Assembly (NCBI GenBank): GCA_903843225.1
Contig: CAIMOX010000017.1
Location: forward strand, 1 to 35,431
Source of the DNA: an uncultured Actinomycetes bacterium
GTDB lineage: Bacteria; Actinomycetota; Actinomycetes; Nanopelagicales; Nanopelagicaceae
Direction: 5' to 3'
Length of the DNA stretch: 35,431 nt
In this document: positions 1-8,342 of the stretch, one piece after another
Layout: the number at the start of each line of letters is the position of its first letter
How positions within the stretch are numbered: position 1 is the stretch's first letter
Made by a program: the position numbers and the translations under genes
Notes under the pieces: model-generated
Databases searched by the model: none
Told to the model about the DNA's origin: nothing
The model's input: only the letters and a program-made list of their open reading frames with translations

Positions 1-479
1 AAGAAGAGAACCTTCGGGCGGATAATGAGAGATGCCGCTAAATCTAATCGGCGTCGCATTCCACCTGAATATGTTTTGATCGGCCGTTTCGCTGAATCAG
101 TGAGCGAGAATTGCTCAAGGAGCTCGCGAGCTCGCGTATTAGCAGCGGCAGAGCTGAGGTGATAAAGCCTTCCAAACATCACCAAGTTGTCCCAGCCGGT
201 GAGCGTCTCATCGACTGCGGCATATTGGCCTGAGAGCCCGATAATCTCGCGGACCGCCTTCGGGTTCTTGATGACATCGATTCCACCGACCATTGCCCGG
301 CCAGAATCTGGCTTCAGCAAGGTAGCGAGAACTCGGACAGTTGTGGTCTTGCCAGCGCCATTGGGACCTAAGACGCCTAGGACAGTGCCCTCTTCCACAT
401 CCAGGCTCAGCCCATCAAGGGCCTTAACGGCACCGTTACGGTAGGTCTTTACCAGATTCTCAGCAATTACCGACTTCAT
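1..479 (-). CDS. ABC transporter ATP-binding protein, DrrA-like (C-terminus cut by window edge)
   Basis: The visible N-terminal ~159 residues form an ABC ATPase: Walker A (GPNGAGKTTT) near residue 35-45, a Q-loop region, and the signature YSGGMRRRLDLAASLI near the window edge. The SGGMRRRLDLA form is typical of the DrrA/daunorubicin-resistance branch, which usually powers a separate ABC-2 permease; that permease would lie outside the window. Walker B and the H-loop are missing only because the window ends. The ATG at 477-479 is the start: a TACACT hexamer sits exactly 6 nt upstream and there is no Shine-Dalgarno, which suggests a leaderless transcript. It is divergent from the DHA2 exporter gene. 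The family is well supported; the exported substrate cannot be told. Confidence 0.93.
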   Translation of the reverse strand, partial: MKSVIAENLVKTYRNGAVKALDGLSLDVEEGTVLGVLGPNGAGKTTTVRVLATLLKPDSGRAMVGGIDVIKNPKAVREIIGLSGQYAAVDETLTGWDNLVMFGRLYHLSSAAANTRARELLEQFSLTDSAKRPIKTYSGGMRRRLDLAASLIIRPKVLF

Positions 480-485
480 ATCCCC

Positions 486-491
486 AGTGTA
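486..491 (-). promoter_or_regulatory. Predicted -10 box of leaderless ABC ATPase mRNA
   Basis: On the minus strand, TACACT is followed by 6 nt and then the ATG at 479. This matches the actinobacterial TANNNT -10 element placed so that transcription starts at or next to the start codon. Confidence 0.5.
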
Positions 492-512
492 TGCGAGCGC
501 GAAGGAAAATTG

Positions 513-545
513 CGTAGTAACCTACGATTGAAAGTTCAACAACTT
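513..545. promoter_or_regulatory. Two hyphenated palindromes in the ABC/MFS divergent region
   Basis: CGTAG-TAAC-CTACG (513-526) and AAGTT-CAAC-AACTT (532-545) are perfect inverted repeats with 5-bp arms and 4-nt spacers, lying between two divergent exporter genes. A third, ACTT-CAAC-AAGT, is at 593-604. Such repeats are the usual shape of TetR/MarR-type operators. No regulator gene is adjacent in the window, so the operator role is inference. Confidence 0.35.
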
Positions 546-651
546 AGCTCAGATATCCAAGATCGCGCGGGCCTACAACAACGGCTCCAGGCACTTCAAC
601 AAGTTGCCGCGAACTTCAGATTCTTATGCCGTATCGTTACGAAGGGTTCCC

Positions 652-2265
652 ATGACTGCTGAAAAAGCTCCTGCTCAACCGAAGGGTCAATTGACTCACA
701 AAGAGATCATGTTTGTTCTCTCAGGCCTGATGGTCGGCATGCTCCTTGCCGCTCTGGATCAGACAATCGTTTCAACCGCTCTCAAAAAGATCGTAGAAGA
801 TTTCAACGGACTCTCCCACTACACCTGGGTTGTGACCGCATATCTCCTGACATCGACCGCTTCGACGCCGCTCTACGGCAAGATCTCTGATCTCTACGGT
901 CGTCGTCCAGTATTTCAATTTGCGATCGTTACATTCTTAATTGGTTCGATTGCAGCGGGCGCAGCAACATCAATGAACCAACTCATTGCATTTCGTGCAA
1001 TTCAAGGTCTTGGTGCCGGTGGCCTCATGGCCCTCACCTTTGTGATCATTGGTGATGTCGTCAGCCCTCGCGATCGCGGCAAGTATCAGGGATACTTCGG
1101 CGGCGTCTGGGGACTCTCCTCTGTTGCTGGTCCGCTTCTTGGAGGCTTCTTCTCCGATCGCCACCACATCTTTGGTGTTGCCGGCTGGCGCTGGATCTTC
1201 TACATCAATATTCCATTTGGTTTAGCAGCACTTGTCATCACAACTGCTTCGCTTCATATTCCAAAGGTCGTGAAGAAGCACAAGATCGATTACCTCGGTG
1301 CCGTTCTCTTAGTTCTAGGCGTATCTGCGCTGCTGGTAGCGATCTCGGTCTATGGGCCTGAAAAGGGTTGGACTGCGACGAAGACGCTCATCGCCTTTGG
1401 AGCCGCTCTCGGTTTCATCGTTGCCTTCCTTGCGCAAGAGAATCGCGCTTCTGAGCCGATCCTTCCGCTCTATCTCTTCAAGAATCACACCTTCCGCACT
1501 ACATCGATCTTGGGCTTCATTATCGGTGCAGGTATGTTCGGTGCGATCGTGATGCTTCCGCTCTATCTCCAGCTCGTTAAGGGTAATTCTGCGACGACAT
1601 CTGGGCTGAAGTTGATTCCATTTATGCTCGGTATCGTCTTCATGTCGATCACCTCTGGAAAGCTCATCTCTAAGCATGGTCACTACAAGCGCTACCCAAT
1701 CATGGGTCTTACCTTGATGACTATCGGAATTGCGCTGATGTCTACTCTCAATGAGACAACGCCTTTCTGGCGCTTATCGATCTTTGCAATATTGATTGGC
1801 GCAGGACTTGGCCTCTCAATGCAGACAATCGTTATCGCACTGCAAAATGCGGTCGACTTCAAAGATATGGGAGTTGCGACTTCCTCCAACACCTTCTTCC
1901 GATCTGTTGGTTCAACTATCGGAGTTGCCATCTTTGGCTCAATCTATGCAAGCCGCTTGGCGCATTACCTGCCACAAGCAATCCAGAAGACTGCGGCAAC
2001 TGATCCAGCTGCGATGGTCGGAGCTACGCCACAGAAGTTCGCTCAAATTCAGAACAACTCTGCAATTTTGAAGACCTTCTCACCAACGCTCCAGCACAAT
2101 GTGCTCCATGCATTTGTGCAATCGTTCCATGTTGTCTTCTTGGCAGCGGCACCAGTGACTGCAGTTGGTCTCTTCTTCGCCTTTATGTTGAAGGAGACAC
2201 CTCTTCGTAGTAGTGCCGAACACCACGCAGCGAAGACTGAAGCTGCAGGGGAAGCGCTCGCCTAA
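652..2265 (+). CDS. DHA2-family (EmrB/QacA) MFS multidrug exporter
   Basis: This is an inner-membrane proton-antiport exporter of the 14-helix DHA2 type. With the ATG at 652 it has 537 residues, normal for the family. TM1 carries LDQTIVSTAL (D36), motif A is GKISDLYGRRP (about 76-86), and the segment GGVWGLSSVAGPLLGGFF followed by WRWIFYINIPFG is the typical DHA2 motif-C/TM6 region. I chose ATG 652 over the in-frame TTG at 604 because GAAGGG (641-646) gives a Shine-Dalgarno at good spacing and the family normally has a short hydrophilic N-terminus. Its stop codon touches the next MFS gene, so the two may be co-transcribed. Substrate unknown. Confidence 0.93.
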   Translation: MTAEKAPAQPKGQLTHKEIMFVLSGLMVGMLLAALDQTIVSTALKKIVEDFNGLSHYTWVVTAYLLTSTASTPLYGKISDLYGRRPVFQFAIVTFLIGSIAAGAATSMNQLIAFRAIQGLGAGGLMALTFVIIGDVVSPRDRGKYQGYFGGVWGLSSVAGPLLGGFFSDRHHIFGVAGWRWIFYINIPFGLAALVITTASLHIPKVVKKHKIDYLGAVLLVLGVSALLVAISVYGPEKGWTATKTLIAFGAALGFIVAFLAQENRASEPILPLYLFKNHTFRTTSILGFIIGAGMFGAIVMLPLYLQLVKGNSATTSGLKLIPFMLGIVFMSITSGKLISKHGHYKRYPIMGLTLMTIGIALMSTLNETTPFWRLSIFAILIGAGLGLSMQTIVIALQNAVDFKDMGVATSSNTFFRSVGSTIGVAIFGSIYASRLAHYLPQAIQKTAATDPAAMVGATPQKFAQIQNNSAILKTFSPTLQHNVLHAFVQSFHVVFLAAAPVTAVGLFFAFMLKETPLRSSAEHHAAKTEAAGEALA

Positions 2266-3467
2266 TTAATATCAATAAAAGCCAACTGCCGAAGGAAGTA
2301 TTTGTTCTTTCGGCAGTTGGCTTTTTTGTTGCCATAGGTTACGGCCTCATAGTTCCGGCGATTCCACTCTTCGCCAAGACCTTTCATGCAAACGCAACCC
2401 AAGTTGGGCTCATCATCTCGACCTTTGCATTGGCCCGCTTTGGCTCCGGGTTAGTCTCTGGAAAATTTGTCGACGCAATCGGTGAGCGACTCACACTAGG
2501 TTTTGGCCTCGCGATGGTCTCGGTATCCTCACTTCTCTGCGGCGTGGCACATTCCTATTGGCAACTACTCGTATTTCGCGCAGCAGGCGGCTTAGGTTCA
2601 TCGATGTTCTCGGTATCAGCTAGTGCTCTGCTGATGCGCTCAGTTAATAATGCACAGCGAGCCCATGCTCAATCGATCTATAACTCTGGATTCCTCATTG
2701 GCGGAGTGGTTGGACCTGCCTTTGGCGGCATCCTCTCGGCGATCTCACTTCGGGCGCCATTCTTCGTCTACGCACTAACACTTGTCCTGGCTTCCCTTAC
2801 ATCCCTTCTCTACCTCCATGAGAAGCGACTCGGAAAGTCAATTAAAAATAACCAAAGTACTGAGGATCGAATCTTGCTCCGGGAAGCGATAAAACTTAAG
2901 CCATATCAAATCGCTCTTGTCGTAACATTTCTCGCCAACTGGATTCTCTTTGGCTTGCGATCTTCGATCTTGCCGCTCTTTGTCACTAGCAAACTTCACG
3001 TTTCTACATCACTACTTGGCTTTGGATTTACCTTTGCCGCAATCGCGCAGGCATCACTCTTAGTCATAGCCGGAAGGCTTATTGATATTCGCGGGCGTAA
3101 ATTTGGATTACTTGTCGGTTCTTCTTTCCTCTTATCAGGAATGCTTGTACTTATTACTGCAACCGATCAGTGGTCGTATTTCGTTCTCATGATTCTCTTT
3201 GGGCTAGGTGGAGCATTTATGGGTACTGCGCCAGTCTCAGTAGTTGGAGATCTCTTTGGCGGTCGAGGTGGCCGTGTGATCGCGCTCTATCAGATGGCTG
3301 GAGATGCTGGGATGATCGCCTGTCCAATCATCGTTGGTTATCTCGTTGACCGATTTTCATATCGCATCGCTTTTGAAGTATCCACGGTGCTCTTCCTCTA
3401 CGCAATCTTCCTAGCCTTCAAACTCAAGGAGACACGCGCGGAATTTAGTGTCACCTTTAAAGAATAG
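2265..3467 (+). CDS. MFS transporter with a non-canonical start
   Basis: A 12-helix major facilitator protein, likely an exporter. The first ordinary start codon in frame is TTG 2430, but the codons upstream encode an obvious first membrane helix (VFVLSAVGFFVAIGYGLIVPAIPLF) followed by KTFHANATQVGLI. Starting at 2430 would delete TM1. The frame is open back to 2241, after a TGA at 2238-2240, and holds no ATG, GTG or TTG before 2430. The best candidate is ATT at 2265, which overlaps the last base of the upstream TAA and could be translationally coupled, about 11 nt after GGGGAAG (2248-2254); ATC 2271 or CTG 2286 are alternatives. The same codons form a terminator-like hairpin. The exact start is uncertain. 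Confidence 0.8.
   Translation: MNINKSQLPKEVFVLSAVGFFVAIGYGLIVPAIPLFAKTFHANATQVGLIISTFALARFGSGLVSGKFVDAIGERLTLGFGLAMVSVSSLLCGVAHSYWQLLVFRAAGGLGSSMFSVSASALLMRSVNNAQRAHAQSIYNSGFLIGGVVGPAFGGILSAISLRAPFFVYALTLVLASLTSLLYLHEKRLGKSIKNNQSTEDRILLREAIKLKPYQIALVVTFLANWILFGLRSSILPLFVTSKLHVSTSLLGFGFTFAAIAQASLLVIAGRLIDIRGRKFGLLVGSSFLLSGMLVLITATDQWSYFVLMILFGLGGAFMGTAPVSVVGDLFGGRGGRVIALYQMAGDAGMIACPIIVGYLVDRFSYRIAFEVSTVLFLYAIFLAFKLKETRAEFSVTFKE
2277..2327 (+). terminator. Terminator-like hairpin with T-run, inside the MFS N-terminal codons
   Basis: GCCAACTGCCGAA (2281-2293) pairs with TTCGGCAGTTGGC (2309-2321), followed by six T. By shape this is a strong rho-independent terminator placed 15 nt after the DHA2 gene. 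It also lies within the codons that encode TM1 of the next MFS protein. It may cut expression of the second gene or act as an attenuator. Confidence 0.75.
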
Positions 3468-3551
3468 TGAGAGTTATCGCAACGCAGGCTCAGTAGATCT
3501 ATTTTGAGCGTGAGCAGATCGAAATATTTGAATCGATATACGAAGACCCGC

Positions 3552-3557
3552 TAACCT
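3552..3557 (+). promoter_or_regulatory. Predicted -10 box of the NlpC/P60 gene
   Basis: TAACCT lies 6 nt before the GTG start at 3564, and no Shine-Dalgarno is visible. This fits a leaderless mRNA. Confidence 0.4.
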
Positions 3558-3563
3558 TCCTAG

Positions 3564-4577
3564 GTGCATAAAAAGAGCAAGGCGCTATTAACTGCGCTTG
3601 TGTTGGGTGGATCTATCCTCACCGCCGCAAGCCCAGCAATAGCTGCACAATCACTTGCCGATGTACGTGATCAAGTCACGCGATTACAGATTCAAGCTTC
3701 TGCTGCCGCTGAAGCGGGCCAGCAAGCGCAGGTAGAGCTTGGTCGCCTTACTCGCTCACTGAAATCGGTGCAGCAACAAGATGAACAACAGTCGACATCC
3801 ATAGCCGGCCTCAAAAAAGCACTCGGACAGATTGCAAATCAGCAATACCAGAACAATGGACTAAGCGAGAGCATGTCTCTGCTCTTCTCATCCGACCCAT
3901 CTCTCTATCTCCAAACTGCCGGAACTCTCAGTGTTGTAACCTCAAAGAAATCGCTTCAGCTCTCACGCTATGCCACTGCAGAGCAACGATTACGTGCAAC
4001 ATCCTTGACTTTGAATGATCAACTTGCACAGGTAGCTGCGGCTAAGGCGAAGTTTGCCAAGCAAGAAGCGCTGGCAGCGGCGAAATTATCACAAGCCGAG
4101 GTGCTCCTAGCGAAACTCACTAAGGATCAACGAGATGCCCTGGCAAAACTTCAAGCCAGCCAAGATGCATCCGACCAACAAGCATCTCTCGCTCTTGCCA
4201 GCCAAGGATTAAAAATAAGTGGACGTGCAGGTATTGCGATTCGCTATGCCCTCAAGCAACTAGGCTCACGATATCGATTTGGCGCTGCCGGAATCGTGTA
4301 TTGGGATTGTTCAGGGCTAACGATGCAAGCATTCGCTGCCGCGGGCGTTGCTCTCCCCCACTCTGCTGCAGCACAGTCGAGTTACGGAAAATATGTCCCA
4401 CTCAACAAGCTTCAACCAGGTGATTTAGTCTTCTTTGGACGGCCAATTTCTCATGTCGGTATTTATTATGGAAACGGAAGAATGCTTGACGCCCCACACT
4501 CTGGTGCGCGCGTGCGTATTGAAAGCTTCTCTTCATACTTTGGTGGCGAAAAATTCGTTGCTGCTCGCCGTTTTTAA
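3564..4577 (+). CDS. Secreted NlpC/P60 (C40) peptidoglycan endopeptidase with coiled-coil N-terminus
   Basis: Predicted exported cell-wall hydrolase that cuts peptide stems of peptidoglycan, like the RipA/CwlO group. Residues 1-28 are a Sec signal peptide (KKSKALL..., cleavage near AIAA). Residues ~30-210 are rich in Ala, Gln, Leu and Lys and look like a long coiled coil. The C-terminal NlpC/P60 domain (~218-337) contains the catalytic C249 in WDCSGL, H297 in SHVGIYYG and a third polar residue, probably H312 in APHSG. The length of 337 residues is normal for actinobacterial members, where the coiled coil is thought to keep the enzyme inactive until it is engaged at division. GTG start. Convergent with the SDR-DUF2867 gene, with a gap of only 3 nt. 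Confidence 0.92.
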   Translation: MHKKSKALLTALVLGGSILTAASPAIAAQSLADVRDQVTRLQIQASAAAEAGQQAQVELGRLTRSLKSVQQQDEQQSTSIAGLKKALGQIANQQYQNNGLSESMSLLFSSDPSLYLQTAGTLSVVTSKKSLQLSRYATAEQRLRATSLTLNDQLAQVAAAKAKFAKQEALAAAKLSQAEVLLAKLTKDQRDALAKLQASQDASDQQASLALASQGLKISGRAGIAIRYALKQLGSRYRFGAAGIVYWDCSGLTMQAFAAAGVALPHSAAAQSSYGKYVPLNKLQPGDLVFFGRPISHVGIYYGNGRMLDAPHSGARVRIESFSSYFGGEKFVAARRF

Positions 4578-4580
4578 CTT

Positions 4581-6053
4581 CTAGCTTCGCTCTCTCTCAA
4601 CCGATTCTGCCTCTTTAACAATATTTCGAAGCATCGTTGGAAAGATAAAGGTATGGAATGGAGCAACCGAGTACCAGTACAGCTGTCCACCAAGGCCCTT
4701 GGGTGAGAAAGTTGCAATCTGGGTTACGACTGTCTTTCCCTCTGCCTCTTCGACTCTAAATTCAAGCCAAGCCTTACCGGGAAGAATCATCTCGGCATAG
4801 AGTCGTAGCTTCTGATTCGGAATCAACTCTTCTACCCGCCAAAAATCTAAGGCATCCCCGACGTGCAGGTGATCCGGATCGCGCCGGCCGCGCCGGAGTC
4901 CGACACCCCCGATCATTCGATCGCCGAGCCCGCGTAGGAACCAGAGGAAGTCGGAGCCATACCAACCATGCTCACCGCCGATCTTCTCAATCGCAGCCCA
5001 GACTGAAGCTGCTGAGATATCGGTTTCAAGCTCGCGGCGATCTTCAAAGGTCTTCTCACCAGACCAATCAGGATCACTCTGTGCCTTTGCCCATGGCGCA
5101 GTCAGTGACTTTGCATCCGACCACCTGGTCTCAACGGTATGTGCAGAAATTTTTGAGAGCGCTAATTCAATTGCAGTCGCTAATGGAATGAGGCCGTGTT
5201 CTGGCTTTGGAATCACGGCATCGATCGACTTCTTGGGATCAGCAACTACTTCACTGATTAACGAACTTACTAATGGCCGAGCGATTGAGGTTGGGACCGG
5301 TGTCACGAGGCCAATCCACCTCGAGGAAAGGTTCGGAGTTAAGACTGGAATCTTGACGATGAGACGCTTGGGAAGGCCAGCTACGCGTGCAAAGGTCTGC
5401 ATCATCTCTTCATAGGTAAGGACTTCTGGTCCGCCAATATCAAAGATGCCGCGAACTGGTTTTTTGAGTGAACCAGCTTGAACCAGGTACCACAGGACAT
5501 CGCGGATTGCGATTGGCTGAGTAAGGTTCGATACCCATTTTGGGGTGGTCATTACTGGGAGTCGATGGGTCAGATGGCGCAGCATCTCAAAACTTGCTGA
5601 TCCTGAACCAATAATAATTCCAGCGCGAAGCTCCATCACGGAGACATGGGTGGATGCGAGTGATACGCCAGTCTGTTCACGTGATTTAAGGTGTTTGCTA
5701 ATATTTTTATCATTAGCGATACCACCCAAGTAGATAATTTGTTTCACATCTTGACGAGCAGCGGCTTCGCCAAAATTCTGTGCGATGCGTGCCTCGGTGA
5801 CATCGAAGTAGGCGCCAGTATTGATGGAGTGGATGAGGTAGTAAGCGGTATCTATGCCATTAAGTGCGGCATCAAGCTCGGCTGGATTCTCAGCACTTGC
5901 GATGACAACCTCAACTTTGTCGAACCAGGGATGGGTAGAGATCTTACGTGGATCGCGAACCATCACACGGACTTTGAACTTTTTCATCAAGAGCTCTTGG
6001 ACAAGTCTGCCCCCGACATAACCAGATGCTCCGGTTACAAGTATTCGCTTCAA
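4581..6053 (-). CDS. SDR-type NAD(P)-binding protein fused to DUF2867
   Basis: Two-domain protein of 490 residues. The N-terminal half is an atypical short-chain dehydrogenase/epimerase fold with the dinucleotide motif TGASGYVGG (residues ~7-15), IIYLGG and RAGIIIGSGS. The C-terminal half (~from residue 325) matches DUF2867, with landmarks GWYGSDFLWFLRGLGDRMIGG and LRLYAEMILPGKAWLEF. This fusion is widespread in actinobacteria and its reaction is not established. The start is TTG at 6051-6053, supported by GAAAGG 7 nt upstream on the minus strand. It lies 36 nt downstream of ribH in the same direction, so read-through from the riboflavin operon is possible, though no biochemical link is known. 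Confidence 0.88.
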   Translation of the reverse strand: MKRILVTGASGYVGGRLVQELLMKKFKVRVMVRDPRKISTHPWFDKVEVVIASAENPAELDAALNGIDTAYYLIHSINTGAYFDVTEARIAQNFGEAAARQDVKQIIYLGGIANDKNISKHLKSREQTGVSLASTHVSVMELRAGIIIGSGSASFEMLRHLTHRLPVMTTPKWVSNLTQPIAIRDVLWYLVQAGSLKKPVRGIFDIGGPEVLTYEEMMQTFARVAGLPKRLIVKIPVLTPNLSSRWIGLVTPVPTSIARPLVSSLISEVVADPKKSIDAVIPKPEHGLIPLATAIELALSKISAHTVETRWSDAKSLTAPWAKAQSDPDWSGEKTFEDRRELETDISAASVWAAIEKIGGEHGWYGSDFLWFLRGLGDRMIGGVGLRRGRRDPDHLHVGDALDFWRVEELIPNQKLRLYAEMILPGKAWLEFRVEEAEGKTVVTQIATFSPKGLGGQLYWYSVAPFHTFIFPTMLRNIVKEAESVERERS

Positions 6054-6089
6054 GGGTCTGCCTTTCTCGTCTCTTCTTACAAAGTCACA

Positions 6090-6536
6090 CTATAAGAGTG
6101 CGAGCGCTGCAATCCCAGCATCGTAGCCCTTATCTTCCTTTGCGCCCGCCCCACCAATGCGCGCGATCGCCTGATCAAGATCTAGGCACATCAGAACCCC
6201 GAAACCAACCGGCTTCGACCGCGACAGTTGAACATCCATCACTCCCTGGGTCACGCCATTGCAGACATACTCAAAGTGTGGGGTCTCCCCCTTCAGTACT
6301 AATCCGAGAATCACAGCGGCATCAAAGCCATTATCAAGCGCCTTCTGGGCTGCTAGTGGAAGTTCGAATGATCCTGGTACATAAGAGATCTCATAAGCCA
6401 CCTGGTATTCAGCCATAGCCTTAACAGCGCCAGCGATGAGTGAGGCACAAATGTCGGAGTGCCACGAGGCGCTAATGATCGCAACCTTTGCATTCGCTGG
6501 TGGAGTGACTGTGAATTGAGGTGCGCTACCGGCCAT
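6090..6536 (-). CDS. ribH: 6,7-dimethyl-8-ribityllumazine synthase
   Basis: Condenses 5-amino-6-ribitylamino-uracil with dihydroxybutanone phosphate to give lumazine, the penultimate step of riboflavin synthesis. The 148 residues show the family landmarks ASWHSDI, VPGSFELPLAA, AVILGLVLKGETPHFEYV with the catalytic His in this last segment, and GFGVLMCL. It is the last gene of the ribD-ribE-ribBA-ribH operon, 10 nt after ribBA. ATG start at 6534-6536. Confidence 0.97.
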   Translation of the reverse strand: MAGSAPQFTVTPPANAKVAIISASWHSDICASLIAGAVKAMAEYQVAYEISYVPGSFELPLAAQKALDNGFDAAVILGLVLKGETPHFEYVCNGVTQGVMDVQLSRSKPVGFGVLMCLDLDQAIARIGGAGAKEDKGYDAGIAALALL

Positions 6537-6546
6537 AGTGATTTCC

Positions 6547-7743
6547 TTACTTGATCTCGAGTGTGTGGGACATACGCTTCTTCTTTGTTAATAAATACTC
6601 GCGATTTGATTCGTGAGATACAGTCTCAATCTCCTTTAGATGAACTGTGATCCCAGAACTTCGAAGTGCATCAGATTTAATTGGATTATTAGTTAAGAGT
6701 GTAAGTTCTGTGATGCCAAGATTTCTGATGATCTCAACAGAATCACTCCAATCTCGCTCATCCGCCTCGTGGCCAAGTGCGATATTGGCATCAACTGTAT
6801 CCATTCCTTGGTCTTGCAACACATAGGCGGCGATCTTTTGATGGAGGCCAATACCCCGACCTTCGTGGTCACGAAGGTAAATGATGTAACCAGAGCCGGC
6901 TCCTTCAATTGCGTCAAAGGCAGCTTGTAACTGATCTCCACAATCACAACGCTTGCTACCAAGTGCATCACCTGTGAGGCACTCTGAATGCAACCTGATC
7001 CATGGATTGTTAGTCGGAGTACCAAATCGAAGAATTGCATGCTCAGCACCACCAGCTGCTACATGGGTTGTAATCTCCCAATCAGCGCTCTCGCGCGGCA
7101 ACTTCGCCCAGGTGTATGAGAGCTGATTTTGCGTCAGTGGCTTCAAGTGCTGGTCGGCATACTCTTGGAGCTCGTGCATCGTGTGGATTGGGATCTGATA
7201 CTTCGCTGCAAAGTTTCGGAGCGCTTCGCCTCGAGCCATCGAACCATCGTCATTGACGATCTCACTTATTGCCGTGACTGGATAGGCACCGACAAGTTCT
7301 GCCATCACCACGCCGGCTTCGGTGTGGCCTTGGCGCGCCTTAAAGAGCTCACGATGGGCGACGAGCGGAAAGATATGTCCTGGGCGCATGAAGTCTGATG
7401 ATCGGGCAGTTGGGTTCGCTAAATGACGGATCGTATTAGCACGCTCTTGTGCGCTGATCCCAGTTGTCTGTCCCGCTAGAAGATCGACAGAGACGGTAAA
7501 TGCTGTTCGCTTCTCATCTTGATTGCGCTTTACCATCGCAGGCAAGGAGAGCTTTCGAGCGATCTCTTCAGTAATGGTTGCACAAATTACCCCTGAAGTG
7601 TGTCGAACCATAAATCCAAGTGCTTCGGTCGTCGCCTTCCCAGCGAGCAACATAAGATCGCCTTCATTTTCGCGCGACTCATCATCGGTAATGATGACAA
7701 ACTTACCCTTAGCGAAATCTTGTAACGATCTCTCGATACTCAT
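6547..7743 (-). CDS. ribBA: Bifunctional DHBP synthase / GTP cyclohydrolase II
   Basis: Makes both precursors of lumazine. The N-terminal half (~1-205) is 3,4-dihydroxy-2-butanone-4-phosphate synthase, with DDESRENEGDL and the RPGHIFPL...GHTEA segments. The C-terminal half is GTP cyclohydrolase II, with zinc-binding HSECLTGDALGSKRCDCG, the loop YLRDHEGRGIGL and the end motif LLTNNPIK. Both active-site sets look complete. The 398-residue length is usual for actinobacterial RibBA. The ATG overlaps the ribE stop (ATGA), with GAGGAG just upstream, so translation is coupled. Confidence 0.97.
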   Translation of the reverse strand: MSIERSLQDFAKGKFVIITDDESRENEGDLMLLAGKATTEALGFMVRHTSGVICATITEEIARKLSLPAMVKRNQDEKRTAFTVSVDLLAGQTTGISAQERANTIRHLANPTARSSDFMRPGHIFPLVAHRELFKARQGHTEAGVVMAELVGAYPVTAISEIVNDDGSMARGEALRNFAAKYQIPIHTMHELQEYADQHLKPLTQNQLSYTWAKLPRESADWEITTHVAAGGAEHAILRFGTPTNNPWIRLHSECLTGDALGSKRCDCGDQLQAAFDAIEGAGSGYIIYLRDHEGRGIGLHQKIAAYVLQDQGMDTVDANIALGHEADERDWSDSVEIIRNLGITELTLLTNNPIKSDALRSSGITVHLKEIETVSHESNREYLLTKKKRMSHTLEIK

Positions 7744-8342
7744 TCATCTCCTCGCTTCATGAGGCGCTCGACATACTTAGCTAGGACATCGACCTCAATA
7801 TTTACCTTGGCACCTATTGCTAACTCACCTAGATTGGTCTTCCGTAGCGTCTCAGGGATTAACCAAACTGAGATCTGATTGCCTTTATCATCGAGTTCTC
7901 CGACAGTCAGAGATGTGCCATTGACACAGACCGAACCTTGCGGCTGGAGATATTTCATGAGGTGCGATGGGATTGTGAAATCCATTCGCTGCCATTTCGC
8001 GCCGAGTTCAATTCCGCTTACCTCGCCAACACCATCGACATGGCCTTGCACGATATGGCCACCGAGTCGATCAGAGACTTTCGCTGCCAGCTCCAAATTC
8101 ACGCGCGATCCCACTTTCAGTGAGTCGAGGGCGGTGAGTGCGAGCGTCTGCACCATGACATCGACCTCAAAGGTTTCAGCGGTCTTTGAGATAGCCGTGA
8201 GGCATGCGCCATTAACTGCGATCGAGTCGCCAATCTTGGTATCGCCAAGGAAGTCGGTGACTCGAAATTCAAAGATCGCGCTATCAGCCCCGCGTTCGAT
8301 AGATAAGACATCACCGACTGCCTGAATAAGTCCTGTAAACAT
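7740..8342 (-). CDS. ribE: Riboflavin synthase, alpha subunit
   Basis: Dismutates two lumazine molecules to riboflavin. The 200-residue protein has the two tandem lumazine-binding barrels: it begins [10 protein letters not shown], with NGACLT in the first repeat, GHIVQGHVDGVG at the centre, and NGTSLTV in the second repeat. Its ATG overlaps the ribD stop as TAATG. Some genomes name this gene ribC. Confidence 0.96.
   Translation of the reverse strand: MFTGLIQAVGDVLSIERGADSAIFEFRVTDFLGDTKIGDSIAVNGACLTAISKTAETFEVDVMVQTLALTALDSLKVGSRVNLELAAKVSDRLGGHIVQGHVDGVGEVSGIELGAKWQRMDFTIPSHLMKYLQPQGSVCVNGTSLTVGELDDKGNQISVWLIPETLRKTNLGELAIGAKVNIEVDVLAKYVERLMKRGDE

Noticed and set aside
604-651. Longer N-terminus of the DHA2 exporter from TTG 604
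   Set aside because: The added 16 residues are not membrane-like and no Shine-Dalgarno precedes TTG 604; ATG 652 has GAAGGG.
5691-6095. 134-codon open frame on the plus strand
   Set aside because: It is antisense to the SDR-DUF2867 gene, has no recognisable motif, and the opposite strand encodes a clear conserved protein.
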